A stretch of 7,398 nt of DNA. Source: Pseudomonadota bacterium (GTDB lineage: Bacteria; SAR324; NAC60-12). The stretch covers positions 1 through 7,398 of the forward strand of contig JACNKY010000234.1 of the NCBI GenBank assembly GCA_014381795.1, written 5' to 3'. The notes under the pieces were generated by a model. It was not told where the DNA came from, searched no databases, and was given only the letters and a program-made list of their open reading frames with translations. Below, one piece after another: positions 1-6,647 of this stretch. How positions within the stretch are numbered: position 1 is the stretch's first letter; each line of letters begins with the position of its first letter. The position numbers and the translations under genes were made by a program.

Positions 1-253
1 CTTCGTACTTTTTAGCAATTTCGTTTCTCAATCCTTCCAGTCCTTGAGAGAAGGTATATCCCGCGGAATTTTTTTCCATACTTTTACGCACAGAATCCGC
101 TGCAGCAAGCGGTGCGTTAAAATCTGGTTCCCCAAATTCAAGATGAATAATGTCCCGGCCTTGTGCTGCCATCTTTTGGGCTTTGGTAAATATTTCCATT
201 GCCAAAAAAGATCCGATGGAGTCCAGATGAGATGTTTGTGCTGTGCTGATCAT
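1..253 (-). CDS. Class I/II PLP-dependent aminotransferase, N-terminal part (cut by window edge)
   Basis: Only the first 84 residues are present; the gene continues past the left edge. The protein begins MISTAQTSHLDSIGSF. Residues 34-45 read DIIHLEFGEPDF, the hallmark strand and loop of fold-type I aminotransferases of the aspartate/alanine aminotransferase group. Residues 66-84 (YTFSQGLEGLRNEIAKKYE) match the family's Y-x-x-x-x-G-x-x-x-L-R-x-x-I-A segment. Such enzymes move an amino group from an amino acid to a 2-oxo acid in the cytoplasm using pyridoxal phosphate. The PLP-binding lysine and the substrate-defining residues are outside the window, so the substrate cannot be named. The ATG is taken because the homologous region starts shortly after it; no Shine-Dalgarno is visible before it. 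It lies 104 bp downstream of the thioesterase stop, the largest gap in the minus-strand run, so it may be read through or have its own promoter. Confidence 0.85.
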   Translation of the reverse strand, partial: MISTAQTSHLDSIGSFLAMEIFTKAQKMAAQGRDIIHLEFGEPDFNAPLAAADSVRKSMEKNSAGYTFSQGLEGLRNEIAKKYE

Positions 254-298
254 ATTTTGTCTTTATTACTGAGGGTTTCTCTGAAACGTTCAAAACTA

Positions 299-328
299 CA
301 AGTTGTATTTAACAATATCAGCAACTTG
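299..328. repeat. Inverted repeat, 7-bp arms, between aminotransferase and thioesterase
   Basis: CAAGTTG at 299-305 and its exact reverse complement CAACTTG at 322-328 are separated by 16 bases. It sits 46-75 bp upstream of the aminotransferase start. No T-run follows on either strand, so it is not a convincing intrinsic terminator. A spaced regulator site or chance are the alternatives. Confidence 0.3.
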
Positions 329-357
329 AGGCAATTATTTAAGAAAGAGGTTTATAA

Positions 358-1470
358 TTAAAATGCGTTATCACGTTTATTTTCACCAAGTTTAAAACGT
401 TTTGCTCCGTCAAGGTATTTCAAACCATCCTCATAACTGTGTGGTAATATTTGCGGAACACGCTGTGATTTTCCTGAGTCAGCAAGAGTTGCAAATGTGA
501 AATAGCAAACATTTGTCACCTGCGTTTCCCCGGATTTTGGATGAATAACCTCAGTCACAACCTCAACCATAAGTGTTTTTTCAACAGTGTAAATTACTGT
601 ACCAGTGAAAGAAATGATTGAACCGATTTCTACAGGTTTGTAGAAATACATGTGATCCATACTGATAAATTTTGGTTTTTGTCTGCAGTAAAGATAAGTA
701 ATATTCCAGGCGAGTTCAAAAGCTTCACGCATCAGATATCCACCAAAAATGTTATCATGAACATTACGTGACTGTGGATGCATGAGGAGTGTGGACTGCC
801 TGATTGAATTATCCATTGGCACACCTGCTATTTCACCTTTTTTTATCTGTAGAAACAGTTCGTGCAAAATCTGACTTTCATCAGCAGTCGGAGTATTGTT
901 AAGATAACTTGTTTGTGAAATTGACCTGCGTTCATGCTGACGTTGCTCACTCTCCCGAAAACGTCGCTGTTGAACCTTAGTGACAGTTTCCAGTGAATTC
1001 ACTGGTTCAGCTTTGCCTTCACGTCTTGCAACCATAATAAAATAGGCACGGGCCACCCTTTTCCAAGTTTCACCTTCTTTTGATGAAATCTTTACTCCAA
1101 CTTCTATCGAACTGCGTCCCACCCAGTTTATGCTGGCAAGAAGTTGAAGATCACGATCACTGTGTAATTCTCCTAGCAAGTCAATCCGGTCACAGGCAGC
1201 AGTTACGATTGTCATTCCACGTTCCCAGCCCTCTGTGTGTCTGTATGCCACCTGTCCTGCGATCAAATCCAGATCCTCCAGTAATTTTCCGAGACGCAGG
1301 CCGTTAAAGAAATTTATGTATCGTTCCCGAAGTTCCAAATCAGTACTGAATGGCAAAATCTTTTCCAGTGCTGAATCAGACACTTTCGCGGTGATCAGTG
1401 CTTTATTAAGTGCTGCGGCAACTTTTGTTTTGGAAGGAGCAACTTGTGCTTCTACTGGAATTTCAGACAT
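358..1470 (-). CDS. Acyl-CoA thioesterase, double hotdog, ACOT9-like
   Basis: This 370-residue protein should hydrolyse acyl-CoA to free acid plus CoA. Two hotdog domains are visible: roughly residues 45-155 (long helix with GLRLGKLLEDLDLIAGQVAY at 57-76) and 222-335 (HPQSRNVHDNIFGGYLMREA at 231-250, continuing FELAW). The second motif is very close to the one in eukaryotic and bacterial ACOT9/ACOT10-type thioesterases, with the conserved His, Asn/Asp and Gly-Gly of the helix cap. The two domains are joined by an Arg/Gln/Glu-rich linker near 165-185. The length fits a fused two-hotdog enzyme. No signal peptide is seen, so it is cytoplasmic. The start is 38 bp after the stop of the upstream FGE-fold gene, suggesting cotranscription. 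Chain-length preference cannot be read from sequence. The first domain is more divergent and may be structural. Family call is firm, precise substrate unknown. Confidence 0.9.
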   Translation of the reverse strand: MSEIPVEAQVAPSKTKVAAALNKALITAKVSDSALEKILPFSTDLELRERYINFFNGLRLGKLLEDLDLIAGQVAYRHTEGWERGMTIVTAACDRIDLLGELHSDRDLQLLASINWVGRSSIEVGVKISSKEGETWKRVARAYFIMVARREGKAEPVNSLETVTKVQQRRFRESEQRQHERRSISQTSYLNNTPTADESQILHELFLQIKKGEIAGVPMDNSIRQSTLLMHPQSRNVHDNIFGGYLMREAFELAWNITYLYCRQKPKFISMDHMYFYKPVEIGSIISFTGTVIYTVEKTLMVEVVTEVIHPKSGETQVTNVCYFTFATLADSGKSQRVPQILPHSYEDGLKYLDGAKRFKLGENKRDNAF

Positions 1471-1508
1471 CTTTTTCAGCTTTTAAGGAAGAGTTAGGAA
1501 TTATTGTT

Positions 1509-3026
1509 TTATTCATAAGTTACAATTTTTGTGTGCACATCTTTTGCGCAGCGGAAGCCGATTTGAAAAGAACGTGTCCACTCCACAAATGCATAACGCT
1601 TGGCGGAACGTAGTCCGGCAGGTGTTCCGGCAGCATACCGTCCTCCCCATGCACCACCCCTGACCACTCGAAGCGGATACTTTTCGTCTAAAGGCGCTAT
1701 CGGACCTTTCGGATTATTCGGTTGCCGCACTGAGGAAAAATAATCCTGCGTGTAGTAATTCTGCACCCATTCCATCACATTTCCGTGAAGATCAAAAACA
1801 CCCCATTGATTCGCCTGCTTCATACTCACATTTTTCGCACCCCAGAGTCCAAGATCAACAGTGTTTGTCTCCAGCCAGGCGTAATTCTCAAGCAGAGAAA
1901 TGTCCTCACCAAAACTATACTCAGTCTCACTACCAGCGCGTGCCGCATATTCCCATTCCGCTTCTGTAGGTAAACGTTTGTTTTGTGCTTTACAAAAGGC
2001 AGCGGCGTTTTTCCAGTCCACATAAACTACGGGCTGTTGCGGATCAGTAGTGTCAAATCCGCCGTGACCGCGTTCACAAGTCAAACACTTGCTGTACTCC
2101 TCATTTGTGACTTCATGCTGATCAAGGTAAAAACTCTGGATAAAAACCAGATGGTCCGGTAACTCATCCTCATCACCTAAATCACTGCCCATCAGAAATT
2201 CGCCTGCAGAAATCTTCAGCATTGCCTGAGGAGTTTTTGCTACGTTTTCCTCAACAGGCGGAGGTATCAGCACAGCAGGAAATTCTACTTTGCTTTCTGC
2301 ACCAACTTCCTGCTCCATAGAACGATATTGAGAAACAGGTGTAAAATTCGGTGCATGAACTTGTGCAGTTTGTTGAAAAGAAAGTTCCGAACTTTTTTGC
2401 TCAACTTTCTGGGTCAGCATTTCTTCGGGAACACTTTCTGCTTCTTCATTTTCATCAGTTCTTTCGCCGCCGACAACAGTCTGCCACAGCAGATCCCCAC
2501 TCTTCAGATCATATAGATTGAGACTCACAGACAGCAGACCACCGATGGTTTCATGAGTTCCTGTCAGCAGCCAGTCAGCATCAGTAAGTTTTGCGATGTC
2601 TTCCGTAAGCGGATCATGCAGAATATCCGGGAATCTACTTTTCCATTCCAAACGCAGATATACTATTTCGAAATATGGAACAACTTGATTCGGCAGTTTT
2701 TCAAAGAGTAAATCTGTCAGTTGTTCTTCAAGTGCATCAGCCCTGGCGTCCCGTTCCTGCGTATCGTAATTAACGAGATCAACCACTGCAATAACAACTT
2801 CAGCTTCATTCTCAAGTAAACGCGTGCTGATGTTTTCTGCGGCAATTTCCAACTTTGAAGCAAACATTGACTCACTTTCACTGGAGAACGGCGCCGCAAA
2901 TAGAACTTCGCCACAAAACAAAAAGAGGCTGATTAATGACAGAAATATGAGTGCTATGATAGAGGAAGGAGTGACGTTTACATGCTCATTATTCATGACG
3001 TATTTCTGATTTTCAGGCTGAAACAT
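1509..3026 (-). CDS. Exported protein: TolB/FlgO-like domain fused to FGE-sulfatase (SUMF1-type) fold
   Basis: This 505-residue protein has a hydrophobic segment at 22-38 followed by LFAAP (42-46), a probable signal peptide cleaved near 45, or an anchor. No lipobox is present (the residues before Cys38 are LFLF). Residues 60-187 resemble the FlgO/TolB-N/LpoB-like alpha-beta fold (VVIAVVDLVNYD, then DADWLLTGTHETIGGLLSVSLNLYDLKSGDLLWQT). An acidic, Gln/Pro-rich linker spans about 188-265. Residues 268-495 are a formylglycine-generating-enzyme fold: LKISAGEFLMGS, LDQHEVTNEEY, RLPTEAEWEYAARAG, GVFDLHGNVMEWV, LRVVRGGAWGG and GFRCA. The paired catalytic cysteines expected after RGGxW in true FGE are absent (AAGTPAGLRSA there), so sulfatase activation is unlikely; a binding or PvdO-like role is more plausible. 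A second possible start is Met11 at 2996. It lies 37 bp downstream of gltX and 38 bp upstream of the thioesterase gene. Confidence 0.85.
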   Translation of the reverse strand: MFQPENQKYVMNNEHVNVTPSSIIALIFLSLISLFLFCGEVLFAAPFSSESESMFASKLEIAAENISTRLLENEAEVVIAVVDLVNYDTQERDARADALEEQLTDLLFEKLPNQVVPYFEIVYLRLEWKSRFPDILHDPLTEDIAKLTDADWLLTGTHETIGGLLSVSLNLYDLKSGDLLWQTVVGGERTDENEEAESVPEEMLTQKVEQKSSELSFQQTAQVHAPNFTPVSQYRSMEQEVGAESKVEFPAVLIPPPVEENVAKTPQAMLKISAGEFLMGSDLGDEDELPDHLVFIQSFYLDQHEVTNEEYSKCLTCERGHGGFDTTDPQQPVVYVDWKNAAAFCKAQNKRLPTEAEWEYAARAGSETEYSFGEDISLLENYAWLETNTVDLGLWGAKNVSMKQANQWGVFDLHGNVMEWVQNYYTQDYFSSVRQPNNPKGPIAPLDEKYPLRVVRGGAWGGRYAAGTPAGLRSAKRYAFVEWTRSFQIGFRCAKDVHTKIVTYE

Positions 3027-3063
3027 CTGCAGTTTTTCCGTTATTCAGGACTTGTTTATCGTT

Positions 3064-4500
3064 TCATAATTCATATGCGCTTTGTGCCAACCGCATACAT
3101 TTTTCCCTGCCGAACAAATCAACAATCAGTTTCAAATCCGGACCTTGTGCTTCAAGAGTGATTGCGTAACGTAAAGGCATCCACAGATTTTTACCTTTGA
3201 TATTAGTAGCAGTTTGCACATTTTTAACTACACTGCCCAGATTTTCTTCGTTCAAACTTTCCATTGTTTGTAACTGTTTGATAAATTCCGCAAGCACCTG
3301 TTTTGAGCTTTCTTCCTTTAAGAGGCTGAGAACTTCCGGATCAGTTACCTGCGGATCTTCGTCAAAGAACAATGCCAGACGCTTAGCAGTTTCCGCCAGA
3401 GTTACTAAACGCGGCTGCAGAATTTTAACTGCTTTTTCAAGTAGCTCAGTATCCTGTCCGGAATAAGCTGTTTTTGCCACAAAAGGAGCAACACGCCGGA
3501 CTAAATCCTGCTGATCCAGATTTTGAATATATTGCTGGTTCATCCAGTTCAGTTTTTCACGATCAAAAACTGCACCTGATTTATTAACACTCTCAAAGCT
3601 GAATTCTTCAACCAGTTCCGCAAGCGTGAACAATTCTCTGTCATCTGCAGGTGACCAGCCCAATAGACTTATAAAATTAACCAGAGTTTCGGCTAGAAAA
3701 CCCTGATCCCGAAAGTCCTCAACCGCAACGTCACCCTGCCGTTTGCTAAGTTTGGTACGATCAGGATTTAGAATTAAAGGCAAATGCGCAAATGCCGGAG
3801 GATCCCAGCCAAAATAACGGTAAAGCAGTAAATGTTTCGGAAATGAGGGCAACCACTCTTCACCACGTACAACATGCGTTATCTGCATCAGATGATCGTC
3901 AACAACAACTGCAAGATGATAAGTCGGAAAGCCGTCACTCTTGACGATAACCTGGTCTTCGGTTTGGCTGCTTTCAATAGAGACTCTGCCGCGGATCAAA
4001 TCATTAAGCACTATAGTTTCAGGAATTTCCGGAATTTTCATACGCACAACATGAGTTTCTCCGGATACAACACGTTGAGCAGTGTCCTCCTTTTTCAGCC
4101 TTCTGCACAATCCATCATAACGTGGGGTTTCACCGTTTGCACGTTGCTCATCTCTTAAATTATCAAGACGCTCGCTTGAACAAAAACACGGATATACATA
4201 GTCTTCATCAAGTAGTTTCTGGACATGCTGCCTGTATATTTCCAAACGTTCGGATTGCCGATATGGCCCAAATTCTCCGCCAATTCCCGGACCTTCGTCC
4301 AGCTCAATTCCAGCCCATTCAAGCATATGAATCAAATCTTTTTCTGCACCTTCAACTAACCGTTTTTGATCAGTGTCTTCTAAACGGAAGATGAATTTAC
4401 CTGATTGTTGACGTGCATATAACCAGCAGAAAAGAGCTGTACGCAAACCACCAACATGCAAAAAACCAGTGGGACTGGGAGCAAAACGAAGACGAACCAT
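3064..4500 (-). CDS. gltX: Glutamyl-tRNA synthetase
   Basis: Cytoplasmic class I synthetase charging tRNA-Glu with glutamate using ATP. It starts RFAPSPTGFLHVGGLRTALF (residues 5-24), which holds the HIGH-type signature as HVGG. The KMSKS loop is KLSKR at 250-254. Cysteines 105, 107 and 132 with Tyr128 form the CxC...YxxxC zinc-type site of many bacterial GltX proteins. HVVRGEEWLPSFPKHLLLY at 209-227 is the usual tRNA/substrate segment. The C-terminal anticodon-binding domain ends with MPLRYAITLEAQGPDL (441-456). The length of 478 is normal and far longer than the truncated GluQ-RS paralogue. The start is fixed by the conserved N-terminus, yet no Shine-Dalgarno precedes it. It lies 52 bp downstream of rodA in the same direction. 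Whether it also charges tRNA-Gln (non-discriminating) depends on whether the genome has glnS or gatCAB, which is not visible here. Confidence 0.97.
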   Translation of the reverse strand: MVRLRFAPSPTGFLHVGGLRTALFCWLYARQQSGKFIFRLEDTDQKRLVEGAEKDLIHMLEWAGIELDEGPGIGGEFGPYRQSERLEIYRQHVQKLLDEDYVYPCFCSSERLDNLRDEQRANGETPRYDGLCRRLKKEDTAQRVVSGETHVVRMKIPEIPETIVLNDLIRGRVSIESSQTEDQVIVKSDGFPTYHLAVVVDDHLMQITHVVRGEEWLPSFPKHLLLYRYFGWDPPAFAHLPLILNPDRTKLSKRQGDVAVEDFRDQGFLAETLVNFISLLGWSPADDRELFTLAELVEEFSFESVNKSGAVFDREKLNWMNQQYIQNLDQQDLVRRVAPFVAKTAYSGQDTELLEKAVKILQPRLVTLAETAKRLALFFDEDPQVTDPEVLSLLKEESSKQVLAEFIKQLQTMESLNEENLGSVVKNVQTATNIKGKNLWMPLRYAITLEAQGPDLKLIVDLFGREKCMRLAQSAYEL

Positions 4501-4552
4501 AAATTATTGAATAGCAGGAATTATTAAAAAGGAGAAATGGAGCTTAAGCAGT

Positions 4553-5656
4553 TTACTTTTTTTCAAAACGACGCATACGTATATTCAGTAACAGACCTAT
4601 ACCAAACATCATCGAGAGCATAGAAGAACCCCCATAGCTGAAAAATGGGAGAGGTACACCTACAACCGGCATCAAACCTGTTGTCATACCTATGTTAATC
4701 AAAACATGTGTAATTATAATCGCGACAATTCCAGTAATCAGAATTGCACTTACACGATTTTTAGCTTTCAGTACTTCTGCAAGCGACCACATAGTGAGGA
4801 TTAAAAACAGCAGCAGCACCAGCATTGCACCAACAAAACCCCATTCTTCAGAAAATACCGCAAAAATAAAATCTGTATGATGGGCGGGTAAAAAGTTCAG
4901 TTGCCCCTGGGTGCCTTCACCAAAACCTTTACCGAAAACTCCGCCGCTGCCGATTGCAATTTTGGATTGAATAATGTGATAACCTGAGCCCAGAGGATCA
5001 CGTTCCGGATTTAAGAAAGTCAGTATACGTCCTTTTTGATATGATTTCAGTACAAACATCCAAACGACAGGCAGGGATGCCAGTGAAAGCAGCCCCATGA
5101 TAAAAATGGTCTTTAAACGAATACCCATCAAAAAAATAATTGGGATAAAAACTATCAGTAACAGCATCGCTGTCCCCAAGTCAGGCTGTTTGATAATCAA
5201 GACCACAGGTACCGCCATTAAAGCAAGTGGCCAAATCATCCAGAGCCAATTGCCTTTGGGTTGTTCAAAATCCCTGAAATGATGTGAAAGCGCCAGTACC
5301 AGCGTAAACTTGCTGAACTCTGAGGGTTGGAAAAAGAAAGGCCCTACTTTCAACCAGCGTTGAACTGGTGAACCTGGGCCGCCTGTTCCATATAACAGCA
5401 CTAAAATCAGTAAAACAATTACCAGTAAATGCATCAAAAATCCAAAACGCGCCCAATGCCGATAGTGAATAAACAGAGTTAAAATTATTACACCAACTCC
5501 CGCGACAATACGATAAACCTGCTGAATTAGGTAATCTTCTTTACCCGGACTCCCGACTGTTGCAGAAGAAAGCGCAATCAAACCCACTCCGGAAATCAAC
5601 AGTACCAGAAAACACAGTGTCCAATCTATGTTGGCGAAAAGACGTTGATCAAGCAT
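4553..5656 (-). CDS. rodA: RodA, SEDS peptidoglycan glycosyltransferase for cell elongation
   Basis: Integral inner-membrane protein of 367 residues, the usual RodA size, with about ten hydrophobic segments from residue 13 onward. SEDS polymerases join lipid II into glycan strands and work with a class B penicillin-binding protein (PBP2) and MreBCD. Visible landmarks are QPSEFSK at 110-116, KQPDLGTA at 156-163, FLPAHHTDFIFAVFSEEWGF at 255-274 with the essential Asp at 262, and GVPLPFFSYGGSS at 333-345. The short, charged tail (MRRFEKK) ends the protein. The overall pattern and length favour RodA over FtsW. The PBP2 gene (mrdA), often directly upstream, is not found in the bases before it. A possible promoter lies about 45 bp before the start (5700-5729). 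No Shine-Dalgarno is seen before the ATG, so a slightly different start cannot be excluded. Confidence 0.95.
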   Translation of the reverse strand: MLDQRLFANIDWTLCFLVLLISGVGLIALSSATVGSPGKEDYLIQQVYRIVAGVGVIILTLFIHYRHWARFGFLMHLLVIVLLILVLLYGTGGPGSPVQRWLKVGPFFFQPSEFSKFTLVLALSHHFRDFEQPKGNWLWMIWPLALMAVPVVLIIKQPDLGTAMLLLIVFIPIIFLMGIRLKTIFIMGLLSLASLPVVWMFVLKSYQKGRILTFLNPERDPLGSGYHIIQSKIAIGSGGVFGKGFGEGTQGQLNFLPAHHTDFIFAVFSEEWGFVGAMLVLLLFLILTMWSLAEVLKAKNRVSAILITGIVAIIITHVLINIGMTTGLMPVVGVPLPFFSYGGSSMLSMMFGIGLLLNIRMRRFEKK

Positions 5657-5699
5657 TTGAGAAATAAAGTGTTAGTTTTGGAGTTTTCTTAAAAAGCGA

Positions 5700-5729
5700 T
5701 GTATATTTCACGTTTGTTTTTTTATGCAA
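5700..5729 (-). promoter_or_regulatory. Candidate promoter for the rodA-gltX run
   Basis: Reading the minus strand, TTGCAT (5729-5724) is followed after 18 bases by TATACA (5705-5700). Initiation would fall near 5693, leaving a leader of roughly 37 bases before the rodA ATG. The -10 element is the same hexamer as in the candidate promoter of the MORN gene. The -35 match is poor and the region is AT-rich, so this is only a candidate. Confidence 0.35.
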
Positions 5730-5799
5730 GTACAGGAAATATTTATTTCAGTTACTCACCTGTTACTAGATTCCGCTTTCATGGGAATGGCAATTTCTG

Positions 5800-5848
5800 T
5801 TGAGTTTGTTAATTTCCGTTATTAGTGTTGTAAATAACGTGAACTCAA
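5800..5848. repeat. Nested inverted repeat (two stacked 7-bp stems)
   Basis: The inner arms CGTTATT (5817-5823) and AATAACG (5833-5839) pair perfectly around a 9-base loop. The outer arms TTGAGTT (5800-5806) and AACTCAA (5842-5848) also pair perfectly. The stems are separated by 10 bases on the left and 2 on the right, giving an asymmetric bulged hairpin. No T-run follows on the plus strand, so a terminator is unlikely. An operator, recombination site or structured leader are possibilities. Confidence 0.4.
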
Positions 5849-6123
5849 ACTGAAAACAAGCAAAGTTAAAACTTATTGAAACCATTTTCTTGAGCTTTTT
5901 TATGCATTAATTTTAAGTATTTTTTCTTTAGTTCCAATCTCCCTCCTTGCTATATCTCACTTTTGTCTTCAATTGGGGATATTTTTGAAACTTCTTTTAA
6001 ACAAATTATCATACCACAAATTTCAAGCGGTTGTCTAAAATAATAAAGCAAAAATACAGGCAGATAGGCAAAAATCCCGGCACTCTCAAAAATTGGATGA
6101 TTATTTAATTAGTAGAAGATAAT

Positions 6124-6186
6124 ATGAAAAGTAAAACAATGAAAGAACAACTACGAAGAGAGGTTGAAATTGAAAAGGATATATGA
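6124..6186 (+). CDS. Possible 20-residue upstream ORF overlapping the orphan gene
   Basis: ATG at 6124 opens a 20-codon frame (MKSKTMKEQLRREVEIEKDI) ending in TGA at 6184-6186. It overlaps the first codons of the following ORF in a different frame (the ORF is +1 relative to it). The peptide is highly charged and helix-prone, similar in character to the downstream protein. It could be a leader for translational coupling, the original N-terminus now split by a single-base change, or a chance ORF. No Shine-Dalgarno is clear before its ATG. Confidence 0.25.
   Translation: MKSKTMKEQLRREVEIEKDI
6155..6172 (+). promoter_or_regulatory. Shine-Dalgarno-like site deciding the start of the orphan ORF
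   Basis: GAAGAGAGG at 6155-6163 directly abuts the TTG at 6164, which would leave no spacer. The next in-frame TTG at 6170 is six bases further on, a normal spacing. This favours an 80-residue product starting at 6170 over the 82-residue one. It is the only strong purine-rich motif placed before any start in the window. Confidence 0.4.
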
Positions 6187-6412
6187 AATTGACCAAGAGG
6201 CGTATATAAAAAGCACTACTGAGGGGATAGACAGATTAGTGAAGAAGTTAAAAGAATTAAAAGTGGCGTGGATAAGGGGTGAGATAGAACCAAAGGATAG
6301 AATGATTTCAAAGAAGTTGATGGAAGAACTACATCTCATAGAAGAAGAAAATAAAAAGACACACCCTGAGATATGGGTGGAGGATTACTTCAACGAAGAA
6401 GAAGAGAAATGA
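6164..6412 (+). CDS. Small highly charged orphan protein, function unknown
   Basis: I do not recognise this protein. It is 82 residues from TTG at 6164, or 80 from the better-spaced TTG at 6170. It is rich in Lys and Glu, has no membrane segment or signal peptide, no Cys and two Trp. Residues 20-33 and 48-65 look strongly helical and possibly coiled-coil (GIDRLVKKLKELK, SKKLMEELHLIEEENKK). The tail ends in an acidic NEEEEK. Codon use is unlike the minus-strand genes: seven of nine Ile are ATA and all four Arg are AGA or AGG. With the TTG start this points to horizontal origin or relaxed selection. A short charged ORF overlaps its start in another frame. It stands alone on its strand, 228 bp before the MORN gene. 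A small accessory or phage-type protein is possible, but nothing proves it. It might be untranslated. Confidence 0.5.
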   Translation: MKLKRIYEIDQEAYIKSTTEGIDRLVKKLKELKVAWIRGEIEPKDRMISKKLMEELHLIEEENKKTHPEIWVEDYFNEEEEK

Positions 6413-6640
6413 AGTATATTTAAGGTATCTGAATAACTGAAGTGAGAAAATCAAGAAGGATGGTGAAGAAAGAGCAACTTAAACCTGCTAACTCCATTCC
6501 AAATAATAATTTATTGTGAGGAACCCACACTTAATTCTTCATAAGTCAGCCATCCTCTGAGTAAAATCCCCCACATTCTTGTGAAACAATCCGATTGATG
6601 TTATACATAGTTTGCCAATAATAAACTATTAGAAAACCAA
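6413..6640 (+). other. Intergenic region before the MORN gene
   Basis: No convincing gene is seen. A 25-codon basic frame (GTG at 6442 to TGA at 6517-6519) is judged chance. GTGAGG (6516-6521) and CCACAC (6525-6530) can form an imperfect 6-bp hairpin with one mismatch and a 3-base loop, followed by TTAATTCTTC; at best this is a weak terminator for the orphan ORF. The right end (from 6579) is the promoter and leader shared with the second copy at 7290. Confidence 0.4.
6579..6607 (+). promoter_or_regulatory. Promoter of the MORN-repeat gene (copy A)
   Basis: TTGTGA at 6579-6584 and TATACA at 6602-6607 are separated by exactly 17 bases, a sigma70-type arrangement. The same layout recurs in copy B at 7290-7318 while surrounding bases differ, which supports function. 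CGATTGATGTTATA is identical in both (6592-6605 here). Transcription would begin near 6614, leaving a leader of about 27 bases before the GTG. Confidence 0.6.
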
Positions 6641-6647
6641 GTGAAAC
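6579..6647 (+). repeat. Direct repeat copy A: promoter, leader and start codon
   Basis: This segment matches 7290-7357 in tandem orientation about 710 bp downstream. The identical blocks are the CGATTGATGTTATA 14-mer and CCAAGTGAAAC (6637-6647), which spans the GTG start. The spacing from block one to the start codon is 49 bases here and 48 in copy B. Similarity continues into the signal-peptide codons (AATCCTTCTTCT at 6667-6678 and 7380-7391). Confidence 0.8.

Larger units (their letters stand above)
5657..6123. other. Long gene-poor AT-rich region between rodA and the orphan ORF
   Basis: All six frames are interrupted by frequent stops and I see no recognisable protein remnant, tRNA or rRNA. 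The stretch contains the candidate rodA promoter at its left end, the nested inverted repeat at 5800-5848, and several homopolymer T and A runs. TGCATAAAAAA occurs twice on the minus strand (5728 and 5905 regions), which may be chance in AT-rich DNA. The gene direction switches here from minus (left) to plus (right), so it must hold at least one divergent promoter. It is also where base composition and codon use change. Confidence 0.6.

Noticed and set aside
44..361. 105-codon open frame on the plus strand
   Set aside because: It lies opposite the aminotransferase N-terminus, whose motifs are clear, and its product has an improbable Cys/His/Phe-rich composition with no family resemblance.
1826..2023. 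Minus-strand frame inside the FGE-fold gene
   Set aside because: It is a shifted frame of a gene whose domain motifs run through this stretch without interruption.
1509..3026. Annotation as an active formylglycine-generating enzyme
   Set aside because: The catalytic cysteine pair is missing although the rest of the fold is intact.
6070..6091. AAATCCCGGCACTCTCA resembles the 3' end of a tRNA (T-stem half plus 7-base acceptor), as left by an integrated island
   Set aside because: No matching 5' T-stem, anticodon arm, CCA or second copy is found in the window, and no integrase is present. A genome search for a tRNA with this 3' end would settle it.
6442..6519. 25-codon basic frame starting at GTG
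   Set aside because: Very short, no placed ribosome site for the GTG, no similarity recognised and no conserved context.
6516..6540. Imperfect hairpin followed by a T-rich run as a terminator
   Set aside because: The stem has a mismatch and the following sequence is not a continuous T-run, so it is mentioned only within the intergenic entry.
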